Below are positions 1 to 9,600 of a stretch of 64,000 bases of DNA, one piece after another. Source of the DNA: Hydrogenophaga sp. (GTDB lineage Bacteria > Pseudomonadota > Gammaproteobacteria > Burkholderiales > Burkholderiaceae_C); assembly GCA_018993155.1 (NCBI GenBank), contig JAGKSX010000036.1, positions 1 through 64,000 on the forward strand, read 5' to 3'. Each line of letters begins with the position of its first letter. Position 1 is the first letter of the stretch. A model generated the notes under the pieces. It was not told where the DNA came from. It was given only the letters and a program-made list of their open reading frames with translations, and searched no databases. A program made the translations under genes and the position numbers.

Positions 1-68
1 ATCAATAAACGATTTTTCAAAATAAAATCCAGATAATCCACCACGGTATTCCAGAAACCCAAACACCC

Positions 69-1229
69 ATGCCTCAGTTCACCCACCATGCTTTGCGCTT
101 GCTGAATCCGTCTTTTGCTTCGCCGCTGCTGGATGTACTGACAGACCTGGAGTACCTGCGACGGCTGCAACTCCAGAGCACCACACCATGGACCGTGTTT
201 CTGCAGTTGAAGCAGGTTTTTCATTTGCTGGAGAGCTTGGCTTCCGCCCGGATTGAAGGAAACCACACCACCTTGGCAGACTATGTGGAGGCCAAGATGC
301 TGGACGATCCGAATCAGGCGGAACAACTGGAGGAAATCGCCAACATCGAGCGTGCGATGCAACAAGTGGACGACAGCCTGGAACCCGGCGCTCCCATCAC
401 CGAGCATCTGTTGCGCGGCCTACACGCCACCACGGTGAATGGCTTGAGCCGAGAAGGCGACGCGAATCCAGGAGCCTATCGCCCTGGGCCAGTGAAGATC
501 GCACAGGCCCAGCACCTGCCACCCGATGCCGCTCAGGTTGCCGAATACATGACAGAGCTGGTGACGTTCATCAACCGAGCGGATCCTCCCAAATACGATT
601 TGATGAAGGTGGCACTGGCCCACCATCGCTTTGCATGGATCCATCCCTTCGGAAACGGAAATGGTCGGGTCGTGCGCTTGCTCACTTACGCCATGCTCAT
701 CAAGTACGGCTTCCGCGTGAACGAAGTCGGTCGCCTGCTCAACCCGGCCGCTGTGTTCTGCGCCAACCGGAACGTGTACTACGCCTGTCTTGGCGAGGCC
801 GACACAGGAACGGATGAGGCATTGGAGCGTTGGTGCGTTTACGTGCTAAGCGGCGTGCGTGACGAAATGACCAAGGTAGACCGGCTTGCCGACTACGATC
901 ATCTCCAGACCAAAGTGTTGCTTCCTGCGGTCCTTCATGCACGAGAACGGCAACTGATCACCGCTCTGGAGCAAGCCATACTGATCACCACGGTCAAGGC
1001 CGGTACGGTCAAAGCCGCCGACCTGGAGACGGCGATGCCCGACCTCAATGCCAACCAACGGACCTATCAGATACGAAAACTGGTGGAAAGCGGCATGTTA
1101 CAACCCATCAAGCCCAACGCCCGCCAATACAGCATCGGGTTCAGTCACAACATGCTGCTGCGCGGTGTGGTGCGCGCACTGACCGATGAAGGCTTCATAC
1201 CTGCGGCCCTGGCAGCACCATCCGCATAA
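69..1229 (+). CDS. Fic family protein (probable AMP transferase)
   Basis: The 386-residue protein carries the Fic core motif HPFGNGNGR around residues 192-200. His192 is the expected catalytic base, and the following loop binds nucleotide and metal. Upstream, residues 59-64 read SARIEG, which fits the inhibitory-helix motif (S/T)xxxE(G/N), so this is a self-inhibited Fic with the inhibitory helix N-terminal to the core. Family knowledge: such enzymes transfer AMP (or other phosphate-containing groups) to target proteins; the target cannot be read here. The C-terminal ~100 residues look like a winged-helix region. No antitoxin-like partner sits beside it, and it converges on the next gene. Confidence 0.9.
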   Translation: MPQFTHHALRLLNPSFASPLLDVLTDLEYLRRLQLQSTTPWTVFLQLKQVFHLLESLASARIEGNHTTLADYVEAKMLDDPNQAEQLEEIANIERAMQQVDDSLEPGAPITEHLLRGLHATTVNGLSREGDANPGAYRPGPVKIAQAQHLPPDAAQVAEYMTELVTFINRADPPKYDLMKVALAHHRFAWIHPFGNGNGRVVRLLTYAMLIKYGFRVNEVGRLLNPAAVFCANRNVYYACLGEADTGTDEALERWCVYVLSGVRDEMTKVDRLADYDHLQTKVLLPAVLHARERQLITALEQAILITTVKAGTVKAADLETAMPDLNANQRTYQIRKLVESGMLQPIKPNARQYSIGFSHNMLLRGVVRALTDEGFIPAALAAPSA

Positions 1230-1236
1230 CCCCGTC

Positions 1237-1461
1237 TCAGCAGCAGCGCCCCGTGGCAGACCCATACCGCGCGGCCTGGCGCTCGCGGAAGAACGCCTCG
1301 TAGTTCATCGGCTCCTGGTCGGGGTGCGTGGCCTTCATGTGGGCCACGTAGCTGCCGTAATCCGGCACCCCCACCATGAGCCGGAAGCTCTGCGTGAGGT
1401 AGCGGCCGGCCCGCCCGAGGTCTTCGAGCAGGCCGCCGCCGGTGGTGGCGGTGTCAGCCAC
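1237..1461 (-). CDS. YbdD/YjiX family small protein (CstA partner)
   Basis: This 74-residue protein has the features of the YbdD/YjiX (DUF466) family: short, basic, a central VGVPDYGSYVAHM stretch, HPDQEPMNYEAFFRERQAARYG, and a Cys-Cys C-terminus. It starts with GTG inside the end of cstA (8-nt overlap), so the two are translationally coupled. In enterobacteria the homologue accompanies CstA/BtsT and is needed for transport; the same role is inferred here. It is the last gene of a leftward unit and converges on the Fic gene 7 bp away. Confidence 0.88.
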   Translation of the reverse strand: MADTATTGGGLLEDLGRAGRYLTQSFRLMVGVPDYGSYVAHMKATHPDQEPMNYEAFFRERQAARYGSATGRCC

Positions 1462-3526
1462 GGGCGACCGCGCCTTCGGGCAAGGCCTGGTACGGCGTTT
1501 CGGCCACCGTGGGCCTGCGCTCGGCGCGGGCCTTGAGCACGCTCTTCACACTGTAGAACAGCACGCTGATCACCACGAACATGAACAGCGCGCAGAGCAC
1601 GGCGTCCAGGCGGTTGTTGAACACGACGCGCGACATCTCGGCCGCGCTCTTGGCCGGCGCGAGCAGCGTGCCCTGCTGGATCGCGTCGGCGTAGCGGTTG
1701 GCGTTGGACAGGAAGCCCACCTTCACGTCGGCCGAGAAGATCTTGAGCCAGCCTGCGGTGAGCGTGCAGACCAGCAGCACGATGGCCGGCACGATGGTGA
1801 CCCAGGCGTAACGGTCTTTCTTCATCTTGAACAGCACCACCGTGCCCAGCATCAGCGCCACGGCGGCGAGCATCTGGTTGGCGATGCCGAACAGCGGCCA
1901 CAGGGTGTTGATGCCACCCAGCGGATCGACCACGCCCTGGTACAGGAAGTAGCCCCAGGCCGCCACGCACAGGCCGGTGGCGATCAGGTTGGCGGGCAGC
2001 GAGTCGGTGCGCTTGAGCGCGGGCACGAAGCTGCCCATCAGGTCCTGCAGCATGAAGCGGCCGGCGCGCGTGCCGGCGTCCACCGCCGTCAGGATGAACA
2101 GGGCCTCGAACAGGATGGCGAAGTGGTACCAGAAGGCCATCATGGCCTGGCCGCCCACCACCTGGTGCAGGATGTGCGCCATGCCCACGGCCAGCGTGGG
2201 TGCGCCGCCAGCGCGCGCCAGGATGGTGTTCTCGCCCACGTCCTTGGCGGTCTGCACCAGCATCTCGGGCGTGATCACGAAGCCCCAGGTGGACAGGGTC
2301 TGCGCCACCGTCTCGGGCGTGCTGCCGACCAGGGCGGCCGGGCTGTTCATCGCGAAGTAGATGCCGGGTTCGATGCACGAAGCCGCCACCAGCGCCATCA
2401 CGGCGACGAAGGACTCGGCCAGCATGCCGCCGTAGCCGATGAAGCGCGCGTTGACCTCGTTGTCCAGCATCTTGGGCGTGGTGCCGGAGGAGATCAGCGC
2501 GTGAAAGCCCGACACCGCGCCACAGGCGATGGTGATGAACAGGAAGGGGAACAGGTTGCCCGACCACACCGGGCCGTTGCCGGCCGCGAACTGCGTGACC
2601 GCCGGCATCTGCAGCGGCGGCGCGACGACGACGATGCCGACGGCCAGCGCGACGATGGTGCCGATCTTGAGGAAGGTGGAGAGGTAGTCGCGCGGTGCCA
2701 GCAGCAGCCACACGGGAATGGAGGCGGCGACGAAGCCGTAGCCGATCAGCATCCAGGTCAGGGCCTTGCCGTCGTAGGTGAACAGCGGCGCCCATTCCGG
2801 GCTCTCGTGCACCCACTGGCCGCCCACGATGGCCAGCATCAGCAGCACGAAGCCGATGATGGAGACCTCGCCGATGCGCCCAGGCCGGATGAAGCGCAGG
2901 TACACGCCCATGAACAGCGCCACCGGGATGGTGGCCGCCACGGTGAAGGTGCCCCAGGGTGATTCGGCCAACGCCTTCACCACGATCAGCGCCAGCACCG
3001 CGAGGATGATGATCATGATCATGAAGGCGCCGAACAGCGCGATCAGGCCGGGCACGGTGCCCATCTCCTGCTTGATCAGGTCGCCCAAGGAGCGGCCGTC
3101 GCGGCGCGTGGAGATGAACAGCACGATGAAGTCCTGCACCGCGCCGGCAAACACCACACCGGCCAGGATCCACAGCAGACCGGGCAGGTAGCCCATCTGC
3201 GCGGCCAGCACCGGGCCCACCAGCGGGCCGGCCCCGGCGATGGCGGCGAAGTGGTGGCCGTACAGCACGTACTTGTGCGTGGGCACGTAGTCCAGTCCGT
3301 CGTTGTGGCGCCAGGCCGGCGTCATGCGCGTGCCGTCCAGGCCGAACACCTTGGTGGCCAGGAACAGGCTGTAGTAGCGGTAGGCAATGAGGTAGACGCA
3401 GACCGAAGCGACCACCACCCAGAGGGCACTGACGGCTTCACCCCGTCCCAGCGCCACGGCCGCGAGCGCGAAAGCGCCCAGCACGGCCACGAAAAACCAC
3501 CCCAGGTGGCGACCCAGTCCAGACAT
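1454..3526 (-). CDS. cstA: carbon starvation protein CstA (pyruvate/peptide transporter)
   Basis: A 690-residue, strongly hydrophobic protein with many membrane segments. It matches the CstA family throughout: N-terminal ALWVVVASVCVYLIAYRYYS, HKYVLYGHHFAAIAGAGPLVGP near residue 90, and GFHALISSGTTPKML in the middle. The start at 3526 is supported by an AGGAG about 7 nt upstream. Family members import pyruvate and/or peptides during carbon limitation. It follows a Cache histidine kinase and a NarL-type regulator with 133 bp between, a layout like BtsSR/BtsT, so control of cstA by that pair is likely. The substrate cannot be decided from sequence. Confidence 0.95.
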   Translation of the reverse strand: MSGLGRHLGWFFVAVLGAFALAAVALGRGEAVSALWVVVASVCVYLIAYRYYSLFLATKVFGLDGTRMTPAWRHNDGLDYVPTHKYVLYGHHFAAIAGAGPLVGPVLAAQMGYLPGLLWILAGVVFAGAVQDFIVLFISTRRDGRSLGDLIKQEMGTVPGLIALFGAFMIMIIILAVLALIVVKALAESPWGTFTVAATIPVALFMGVYLRFIRPGRIGEVSIIGFVLLMLAIVGGQWVHESPEWAPLFTYDGKALTWMLIGYGFVAASIPVWLLLAPRDYLSTFLKIGTIVALAVGIVVVAPPLQMPAVTQFAAGNGPVWSGNLFPFLFITIACGAVSGFHALISSGTTPKMLDNEVNARFIGYGGMLAESFVAVMALVAASCIEPGIYFAMNSPAALVGSTPETVAQTLSTWGFVITPEMLVQTAKDVGENTILARAGGAPTLAVGMAHILHQVVGGQAMMAFWYHFAILFEALFILTAVDAGTRAGRFMLQDLMGSFVPALKRTDSLPANLIATGLCVAAWGYFLYQGVVDPLGGINTLWPLFGIANQMLAAVALMLGTVVLFKMKKDRYAWVTIVPAIVLLVCTLTAGWLKIFSADVKVGFLSNANRYADAIQQGTLLAPAKSAAEMSRVVFNNRLDAVLCALFMFVVISVLFYSVKSVLKARAERRPTVAETPYQALPEGAVARG

Positions 3527-3659
3527 GCTTGTCTCCTCTTGTGCCGCGGCCTCGCCGATCGGGCCGCCGTGCGACGGGCAGTATCGGCAAGCGCGCGCGC
3601 ACGCACATCCGTTGCACCGCGCGCCGGACCGCGTGGCAACACTTAGGTGGAACTACCTA

Positions 3660-4286
3660 TCAGGGGATTTCGCGGGCGTGCTCGACGGCGTACTTGATGA
3701 GCTCGGCCTGGCCGTCGAGCTCCAGTTTTCGCTTGATGCTCTGGCGGTGCGTCTCGACGGTGCGCACGCTCAGGTCCAGCGCCTTGGCGATCTGCTTGCT
3801 GGATTCGCCCCGACCCAGCGCGCTCAGGATCTGGCTCTCACGCGGGGTGAGCAGCGGGCGCGGCGCCTGGTGGCGGAACAGCCGGCGCGACACCCCCGGG
3901 CTGAGGAAGGTGCCGCCGGCCACCACGGCTTCGATGGCGGCCACGATCTCGCCGGCCGGCGCGTCCTTGAGCACGTAACCGCGCGCACCGGCCTGCAGGG
4001 CGCGCTGCACGTACTCGGGGTTGTCGTACATGCTGAACATGAGCACGCACAAACCGGACCAGCGCGCCAGCATGGCCTGCGCCAGGTCGATGCCGTTGCC
4101 GTCCTTCAGACCCACGTCCTGCAGCACCACGTCCACCGCCAGGCCGTCGAGCAGGCGCATCGCCTCGGCGGCATCGCCGGCCTCCCCCACCACCGCCAGC
4201 TGCGGCACGCTGGAGAGGCGCGCGCGCAACCCCTCGCGCACCATGGGGTGGTCGTCGACCAGAAGGATGCGGATCGTTTCGTTCAT
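3660..4286 (-). CDS. NarL/FixJ-type response regulator
   Basis: A 208-residue regulator. The N-terminal receiver has the acidic pair in LLVDDHP, phospho-acceptor Asp57 (VVLQDVGL) and the conserved Lys in YVLKDA. The C-terminal LuxR helix-turn-helix contains LTPRESQILSALGRG and KQIAKALDLSVRTVETH. Its ATG overlaps the stop of the upstream kinase gene (ATGA), so they are a cognate pair. The next gene downstream is cstA, the most likely target. The start chosen is the first ATG giving a complete receiver domain. Confidence 0.93.
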   Translation of the reverse strand: MNETIRILLVDDHPMVREGLRARLSSVPQLAVVGEAGDAAEAMRLLDGLAVDVVLQDVGLKDGNGIDLAQAMLARWSGLCVLMFSMYDNPEYVQRALQAGARGYVLKDAPAGEIVAAIEAVVAGGTFLSPGVSRRLFRHQAPRPLLTPRESQILSALGRGESSKQIAKALDLSVRTVETHRQSIKRKLELDGQAELIKYAVEHAREIP

Positions 4287-5608
4287 ATCGATGCTTCTAT
4301 CTGGGTGCCATGGCCGGGTTCGGACTGGATCTGCAAGCGGCCACCGATCGCGGCGAGTCGCTCGCGCATGTTGCGCAGGCCGATGCCGCGCTCGGGGTGC
4401 AGGTGCACAGCCGAGCTGTCGAAGCCCTGGCCGTCGTCGGTGACGCTCATGCGCACGGTGCTGCCTGGCCCGAAGGTCAGCATCAGCTCCACCTGTCTGG
4501 CCTGCGCGTGCTTGGCCACGTTGGTCAGGCTCTCCTGCGCCACGCGGAACAGCGCGGTCTTCACCTCGTCGGGCAGTTCGCGCTCGGTCCCTTCGATGCG
4601 CACCGCCACCGGCAGGCCGCTGGCGTCCTCGAACTCCTGGCCCAGGTGCTGCAGCGCGGCGGGCAGGCCCAGGGTGTCGAGCAGCGCCGGGCGCAGGGCG
4701 TGCGAGATGCGGCGCACTTCCAACAGGGTGTGGTTGAGCCCTTGCAGCGCCTTCTCCAGCGGCTCGGGGTCGCGGGTATCCGCCCCGGCCTCCACCAGCA
4801 GCTTGGTGGACACCAGGGTCTGGCTGATGCCGTCGTGCAGCTCGCGCGCGAGGCGGGCACGCTCGTCTTCCTGCGACTGCTGCACCTGCCGCGCCAGCAG
4901 GCGCAGCTTGTTCTCGGCCACGCGGTGCTCGCTCAGGTTCAGCGCCAGGCCGCTGGCGCTGATCAGCGCGATGCCGAACACCGCGATGCCAGCGATCCAC
5001 AGCAGGGTGGTGGCGATGTTGCGGTTGGCCTCGCCTTCGATGCGCGTGAGCGTGGCCTGGATGCCGTCGAGGTAGAGCCCGGTGCCCAGCATCCAGCCCC
5101 AGCGCTCGTAGGCCATCACATAACCCAGCTTGGGCGTGTCCTTCCCGCTGGAAGGCTGGCGCCACAGGTAGTCCACGAAACCGCCACCGGCCCGCGCCTG
5201 GGCGATCAGCCGCTGAATGGTGGGCCGGCCCTGCGGGTCGCGCAGCTCCCACAGGTTCTGCCCCACCAGTTCGGGCTGGCGCGAGTGCATGAGCACGCGG
5301 CCCTGCAGGTCGTAGACGAAGAAATAACCGTCGCGGCCGTAGTCCAGCGAAGCCAGCAGGCGCAGCGCCTGATCGCGGTCCGCCGCGTCGTTGCCGCCCC
5401 GGTCGTACAGCGGCTGCACGGTGCTGGCGGCCAGGGCCACGTAGTTGCGCAGCTCGGCGCGCCGCGCCTCCAGGTAGGTGCGCTCCACCAGGGCGTATTC
5501 GCGCTTCGCCAGATCGCGCTCCTGGTGCTGCACGGCCAGCGCGATGAGCACGAGCGAGGCCAGCAGCGGCAGGATGGCCAGCAGGAGGATCTTGGTTCGC
5601 AGTCGCAT
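4283..5608 (-). CDS. Cache-domain sensor histidine kinase (HisKA_3 type)
   Basis: A 441-residue sensor. An N-terminal membrane segment (LLLAILPLLASLVLIALAV) is followed by a periplasmic Cache-type domain (GYFFVYDLQGRVLMHS, GWMLGTGLYLD) and a second membrane segment (TTLLWIAGIAVFGIALISA). The kinase core is HisKA_3, with ARELHDGISQTL as the H-box, then HATPase motifs VTDDGQGFD and GIGLRNMRERL. NarX/DegS-like kinases of this type phosphorylate NarL-type regulators, matching its overlapping partner. Cache domains usually bind small organic acids or amino acids, which fits control of a pyruvate/peptide transporter; the ligand is inferred only. Confidence 0.92.
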   Translation of the reverse strand: MRLRTKILLLAILPLLASLVLIALAVQHQERDLAKREYALVERTYLEARRAELRNYVALAASTVQPLYDRGGNDAADRDQALRLLASLDYGRDGYFFVYDLQGRVLMHSRQPELVGQNLWELRDPQGRPTIQRLIAQARAGGGFVDYLWRQPSSGKDTPKLGYVMAYERWGWMLGTGLYLDGIQATLTRIEGEANRNIATTLLWIAGIAVFGIALISASGLALNLSEHRVAENKLRLLARQVQQSQEDERARLARELHDGISQTLVSTKLLVEAGADTRDPEPLEKALQGLNHTLLEVRRISHALRPALLDTLGLPAALQHLGQEFEDASGLPVAVRIEGTERELPDEVKTALFRVAQESLTNVAKHAQARQVELMLTFGPGSTVRMSVTDDGQGFDSSAVHLHPERGIGLRNMRERLAAIGGRLQIQSEPGHGTQIEASI

Positions 5609-5661
5609 CGGGGAGGAATAGGCGCCGAAACGCCATTTTCCTCCGATCCCGCCGGGGCGGT

Positions 5662-6675
5662 TCAGCTGCCGTGCTGCGGCTGCAGTTGGGGCACCCGTTG
5701 GAGGGCCATGGCGGCGGCGGCGGTGCGCGTCTCCACGCCGAGCTTGGCGTGGATGCGCTCCAGGTGCTTCTTCACCGTGGCCGGGCTGGCGCCCAGGATG
5801 TCGCCGATGTCGCGGTTGATCTTGCCCTTGACCACCCAGTACAGCACCTCGGCCTCGCGCGCCGTGAGGCCGAAGGCGGCGGCCAGGCCGGCGAGCACGC
5901 TGGCGTCCGAGGTTTCCTGCATCACGATGAGCCAGTCGCCACCCTCGCCGTTGACCTCGTCGCCCACGCACTGGTGCAGGCGGAAGGTGAGGCGGCGCGG
6001 GCCGTTCTCCAGCGTGAGGCGCGGTGGCTCGCGCTGCGCCAGCGCCTCGCCGAGGTGGCGGCGCAGCCATTGCAGCACGGCCGGCGGCGTGGTGGGCGCC
6101 TCGGTGCCGCAGTGGTGGCGCAACAGGTCGCGCGCCAGCGGCGTCTGCCACATCAGGCGGCCGTCGCGCTCGCGCACGGTGATGGTGGCGTAGCCGAAGG
6201 CGTCGAGCGCGTTGCGCGCCTGGCTGCGTTCCACCGCGCCCTGGCGCGCATGGCGCGCGGTGCGCAGGTGCACGCCCATGCGCGCCATCACCTCGCGCGG
6301 CTTGATGGGCTTGGTCACGTAGTCGGCCCCGCCCGCGTCGAGCGCGGCCACCAGGTGCTCGGTGTCGGTCAGGCCCGTCATGAAAATGATGGGGATGTGC
6401 GCCGTGGCCGGCTGCGCCTTGAGCCGGCGCGCGACCTCGAAGCCGTCCAGGCCGGGCATCACGGCGTCGAGCAGCACCACGTCGGGCAGGGCCTGGGTGG
6501 CGCGGCGGATGGCGCTCTCGCCGTCCAGCGCCACGAGCACGGTGTAGCCCGCTTCGTCCAGCGCGTCGTGCAGGGGCGCGACGTTGTCGGGCACGTCGTC
6601 CACGATGAGCACCACCAGCGCGTCCGTCAGGGGCCGCGCGGTCGATGGCGCCGGGGTTTCAACCGGGTGCGACAT
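5662..6675 (-). CDS. response regulator with receiver, linker and LuxR HTH domains
   Basis: A 337-residue regulator. The receiver contains LIVDDVPDN, the phosphorylation Asp in VVLLDAVMPGLDG and the Lys in DYVTKPIKP. A middle section (ALDAFGYATITVRERDGRL onward) resembles a PAS-like sensor but is weak. The C-terminal GerE/LuxR domain has LTAREAEVLYWVVKG and SPATVKKHLERIHAKLG. Its start lies 17 nt inside the end of the permease-kinase fusion gene, so it is its probable cognate output. Targets are unknown; urease, transport or cstA genes nearby are candidates. Confidence 0.9.
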   Translation of the reverse strand: MSHPVETPAPSTARPLTDALVVLIVDDVPDNVAPLHDALDEAGYTVLVALDGESAIRRATQALPDVVLLDAVMPGLDGFEVARRLKAQPATAHIPIIFMTGLTDTEHLVAALDAGGADYVTKPIKPREVMARMGVHLRTARHARQGAVERSQARNALDAFGYATITVRERDGRLMWQTPLARDLLRHHCGTEAPTTPPAVLQWLRRHLGEALAQREPPRLTLENGPRRLTFRLHQCVGDEVNGEGGDWLIVMQETSDASVLAGLAAAFGLTAREAEVLYWVVKGKINRDIGDILGASPATVKKHLERIHAKLGVETRTAAAAMALQRVPQLQPQHGS

Positions 6676-9600
6676 GGTGTTGCAGCAGTTGCTGTTCAAT
6701 GGTTTCAAAGCGGAATTCGCGCGCCAGCGTGCGAAGGCCCTGCGCGAACACGGCCTGCTCGGGGCGGCGCTGCACCCAGTCGTCGAGCCATTGCACGATG
6801 CCCTTGTAGTAGCCCAGGCGCACCAGTTCCAGCAGGGGTTCGAGTTCGTCGCGCGTGGCGGGCGCGGCGGCGGCCATCGGCACCGATGCCCGCTCGGTCG
6901 CGGCCTCGGTGATCCACGCCAAAGACAGGCGCTGGCCGAGCCAGGCCAGCAGGTCCTCGCGCCGCACGGGTTTGACGAAGAAGTCCTGCGGGCGGTGGCC
7001 GAGGTCGCCCTCCTCCTCGGCCTGCAGGCCCTTGTCGAAGGCATTGGCCGAGACGATGGCCATCGGCACCGTGCCCCAGCCGCGCGCGCGCAGCCGGCGC
7101 AGCGTTTCCCAGCCGTCGATGCCGGGCATGGCCAAGTCCATGAAGACCGCGTGCGGCGCACCGGGCTCGCCGGGCTGCAGGCCGTCGAGCAGGGCCAGCG
7201 CGTCGTGGCCGCTGGTGGCCAGCATCACCTCGAAGCTCAGCGGCGCGAGCCAGCGCGCCAGCAGCTCGCGGTCGGCCTCCTCGTTGTCCACCACCAGCAC
7301 GCGGCGGCGAACGCCCTGGTAGCCAGCGTGCTGCGGCAAGGCGGCGGGCGCCGGCAGCTGCACGCCGTGCAGCTCAGGCAGGAACAGGCGCACGGTGAAC
7401 ACCGAGCCCTGGCCCGGGGTGCTGCGCACCGTCATCTCGCCGCCCATGAGGTCGGCGAGCATCTTGGCGATGGTCAGGCCCAGGCCGGTGCCGGTGGCCG
7501 CGCCGTGGGCGGCCGCCTCGCCCTGCCCGCGCGCGAACGGTTCGAACACCCGGTCCAGGTCCTGCGGGTTCATGCCGGGCCCGGTGTCGTGCACCTCGAA
7601 CTGCGCCATCTCGCGCGCGTGCGCCACGCGCAGCCGCACCTCGCCGCTGCGCGTGAACTTCACCGCGTTGCCCAGCAGGTTGATGAGAATCTGGCGCAGG
7701 CGCTTCTCGTCGGCGCGCACGGTGTCGGGCAGGCGGCTGCCGGTGTCGAACGAGAAGCGCAGGCCCTTGGCCGCCGCCTGCAGCTCGAACATGCTGGCCA
7801 CCTCGCGCATGGCGTCGGCAAACGCCATGGGCCGCACGTCCAGCGCGAGCTTGCCGGATTCGATGCGCGCGATGTCCAGCGTGCCCTCGATCAGCGAGAG
7901 CAGGTGTTCGCCGCCCCGGTGGATCACGCGGATGGCCTGCGCGCGGTGCGGCGCCACGCCGGGGTCTTCCTGCAGCAGTTGCGCATAACCCAGGATGCTG
8001 TTGAGCGGCGTGCGCAGCTCGTGGCTGATGGTGGAGATGTAGCGCGTCTTGGCCTGGTTGGCCTGCTCGGCCGCGCGGCGCGCCTGCTGCAAGGCCTCAT
8101 CGGTGCGCTGGTGCGACTCGATTTCCTGCATCAGCAACCGCGTCTGCCGGTTCGATTCTTCCTGCGCCACCTCGCGGCTCTTGTGCGCCAGCACCAGCCA
8201 CCAGGCCACGGTGGCGGCGATGAGCAGCAGGACCGCGTAAACGCGCACGAAGCCCGAGCGCAGCGCGGCGTCGAGCAGCGAGGTGTTGGCCGCCACGCCC
8301 AGGCCCTGGGCCAGGCCTTCCACCTCCTGCCGGTAGAGCAGGCCGAGCACGGCGGCGAGCACCGGCGCCACGATCATCATGAGCAGCAGGTAGTGCGCCA
8401 GGCCCGCTTCGAGGTAAGGCCAGACGCGGCGCGGCAGCACGCGGCGCAAGGCACCCATCCACTGCTCGGACAGGCGCGCATGCGGCTTGCAGAGGTCGCC
8501 GCAGCGCGCGTCGAGCGTGCAGCACAGCGAGCAGATATGGCCCTGGTACGCAGGACAGTGCGCCATGTCGGGCGCTTCGTACTCACGTTCACAGATCACG
8601 CAGGTCTGGACAACACCCCCCGCGCCGCCTGCGGCGTCACCCCCCTGAAGGGGGGCCGCACTGGCGGCCTGGCGGAGCCAGATCCGCGGTGCGCCTGGAG
8701 GCACCTCTCCACCGCTTCTGGCGATGTAGTAACGCCCCTGAGTCAACCACGCGATGATCGGCGCGGTGATCAGCGCCGTCGCCATCGCGATCAGCGCCGA
8801 GAACGCCTGCGCCGTCGGCCCCAGCAGGCCCATGTGGGCCACGATGGACAGCGCCGAGGCCAGGCCCATGGCGCCCACGCCGACGGGGTTGATGTCGTAC
8901 AGGTAGGCGCGCTTGAACTCGATGCCCTTGGGCGACCAGCCCAGCGGCTTGTTGATGACCAGGTCGGCCACCACGGCCATGATCCAGGCGATGGCGATGT
9001 TGGAGTACAGGCCGAGCACCTCGCCCAATGCCTGGAACACGTTCATTTCCATCAGCATGAAGGCGATCAGCGTGTTGAACACCACCCAGACCACGCGGCC
9101 CGGGTGGCTGTGCGTGATGCGCGAGAAGAAATTGCTCCAGGCCAGCGAGCCCGCGTAGGCGTTGGTGACGTTGATCTTGAGCTGCGAGACCACCACGAAC
9201 AGCGCCGTGGCCGCGACCGCCCAGCCGTAGTCGGCGAACACGAACTCGTAGGCGGCGAGGTACATCTGGTTGGGGTCCACCGCGCGTTCGGGCGGCACCA
9301 TGTGGCTGATGGCCAGGTAGGCCAGCAGCGCACCGCCCAGCATCTTGACCACGCCCAGCACCACCCAGCCCGGCCCGCCGGCCAGCACGCCCAGCCACCA
9401 GCGCAGCGCGTGGCCGGGCTCCTTCGCGGGCATGAAGCGCAGGTAGTCGGCCTGCTCGCCCATCTGCGTGATCAGCGCGATGCCCACCGTGAGCGCCGCA
9501 CCAAACAGGTGCCAGTCGAACACCGCGCCCGCACCAGATTCGCCCCCGTACCGCACCACGTTGGTGAAGATCTCGGGCGCCATCCAGGCCACCGCCCCAA

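Noticed and set aside
1442..6193. Long plus-strand frames opposite cstA, the kinase and the regulators (1442-2962, 3525-5075, 4310-6193)
   Set aside because: Low-complexity compositions without recognisable motifs; third-position GC bias of the true minus-strand genes explains them.
8613..8690. Frameshift separating a permease gene from a kinase gene
   Set aside because: The frame is open through the repeat on the minus strand, with no stop or shift, so a single protein is the simplest reading.
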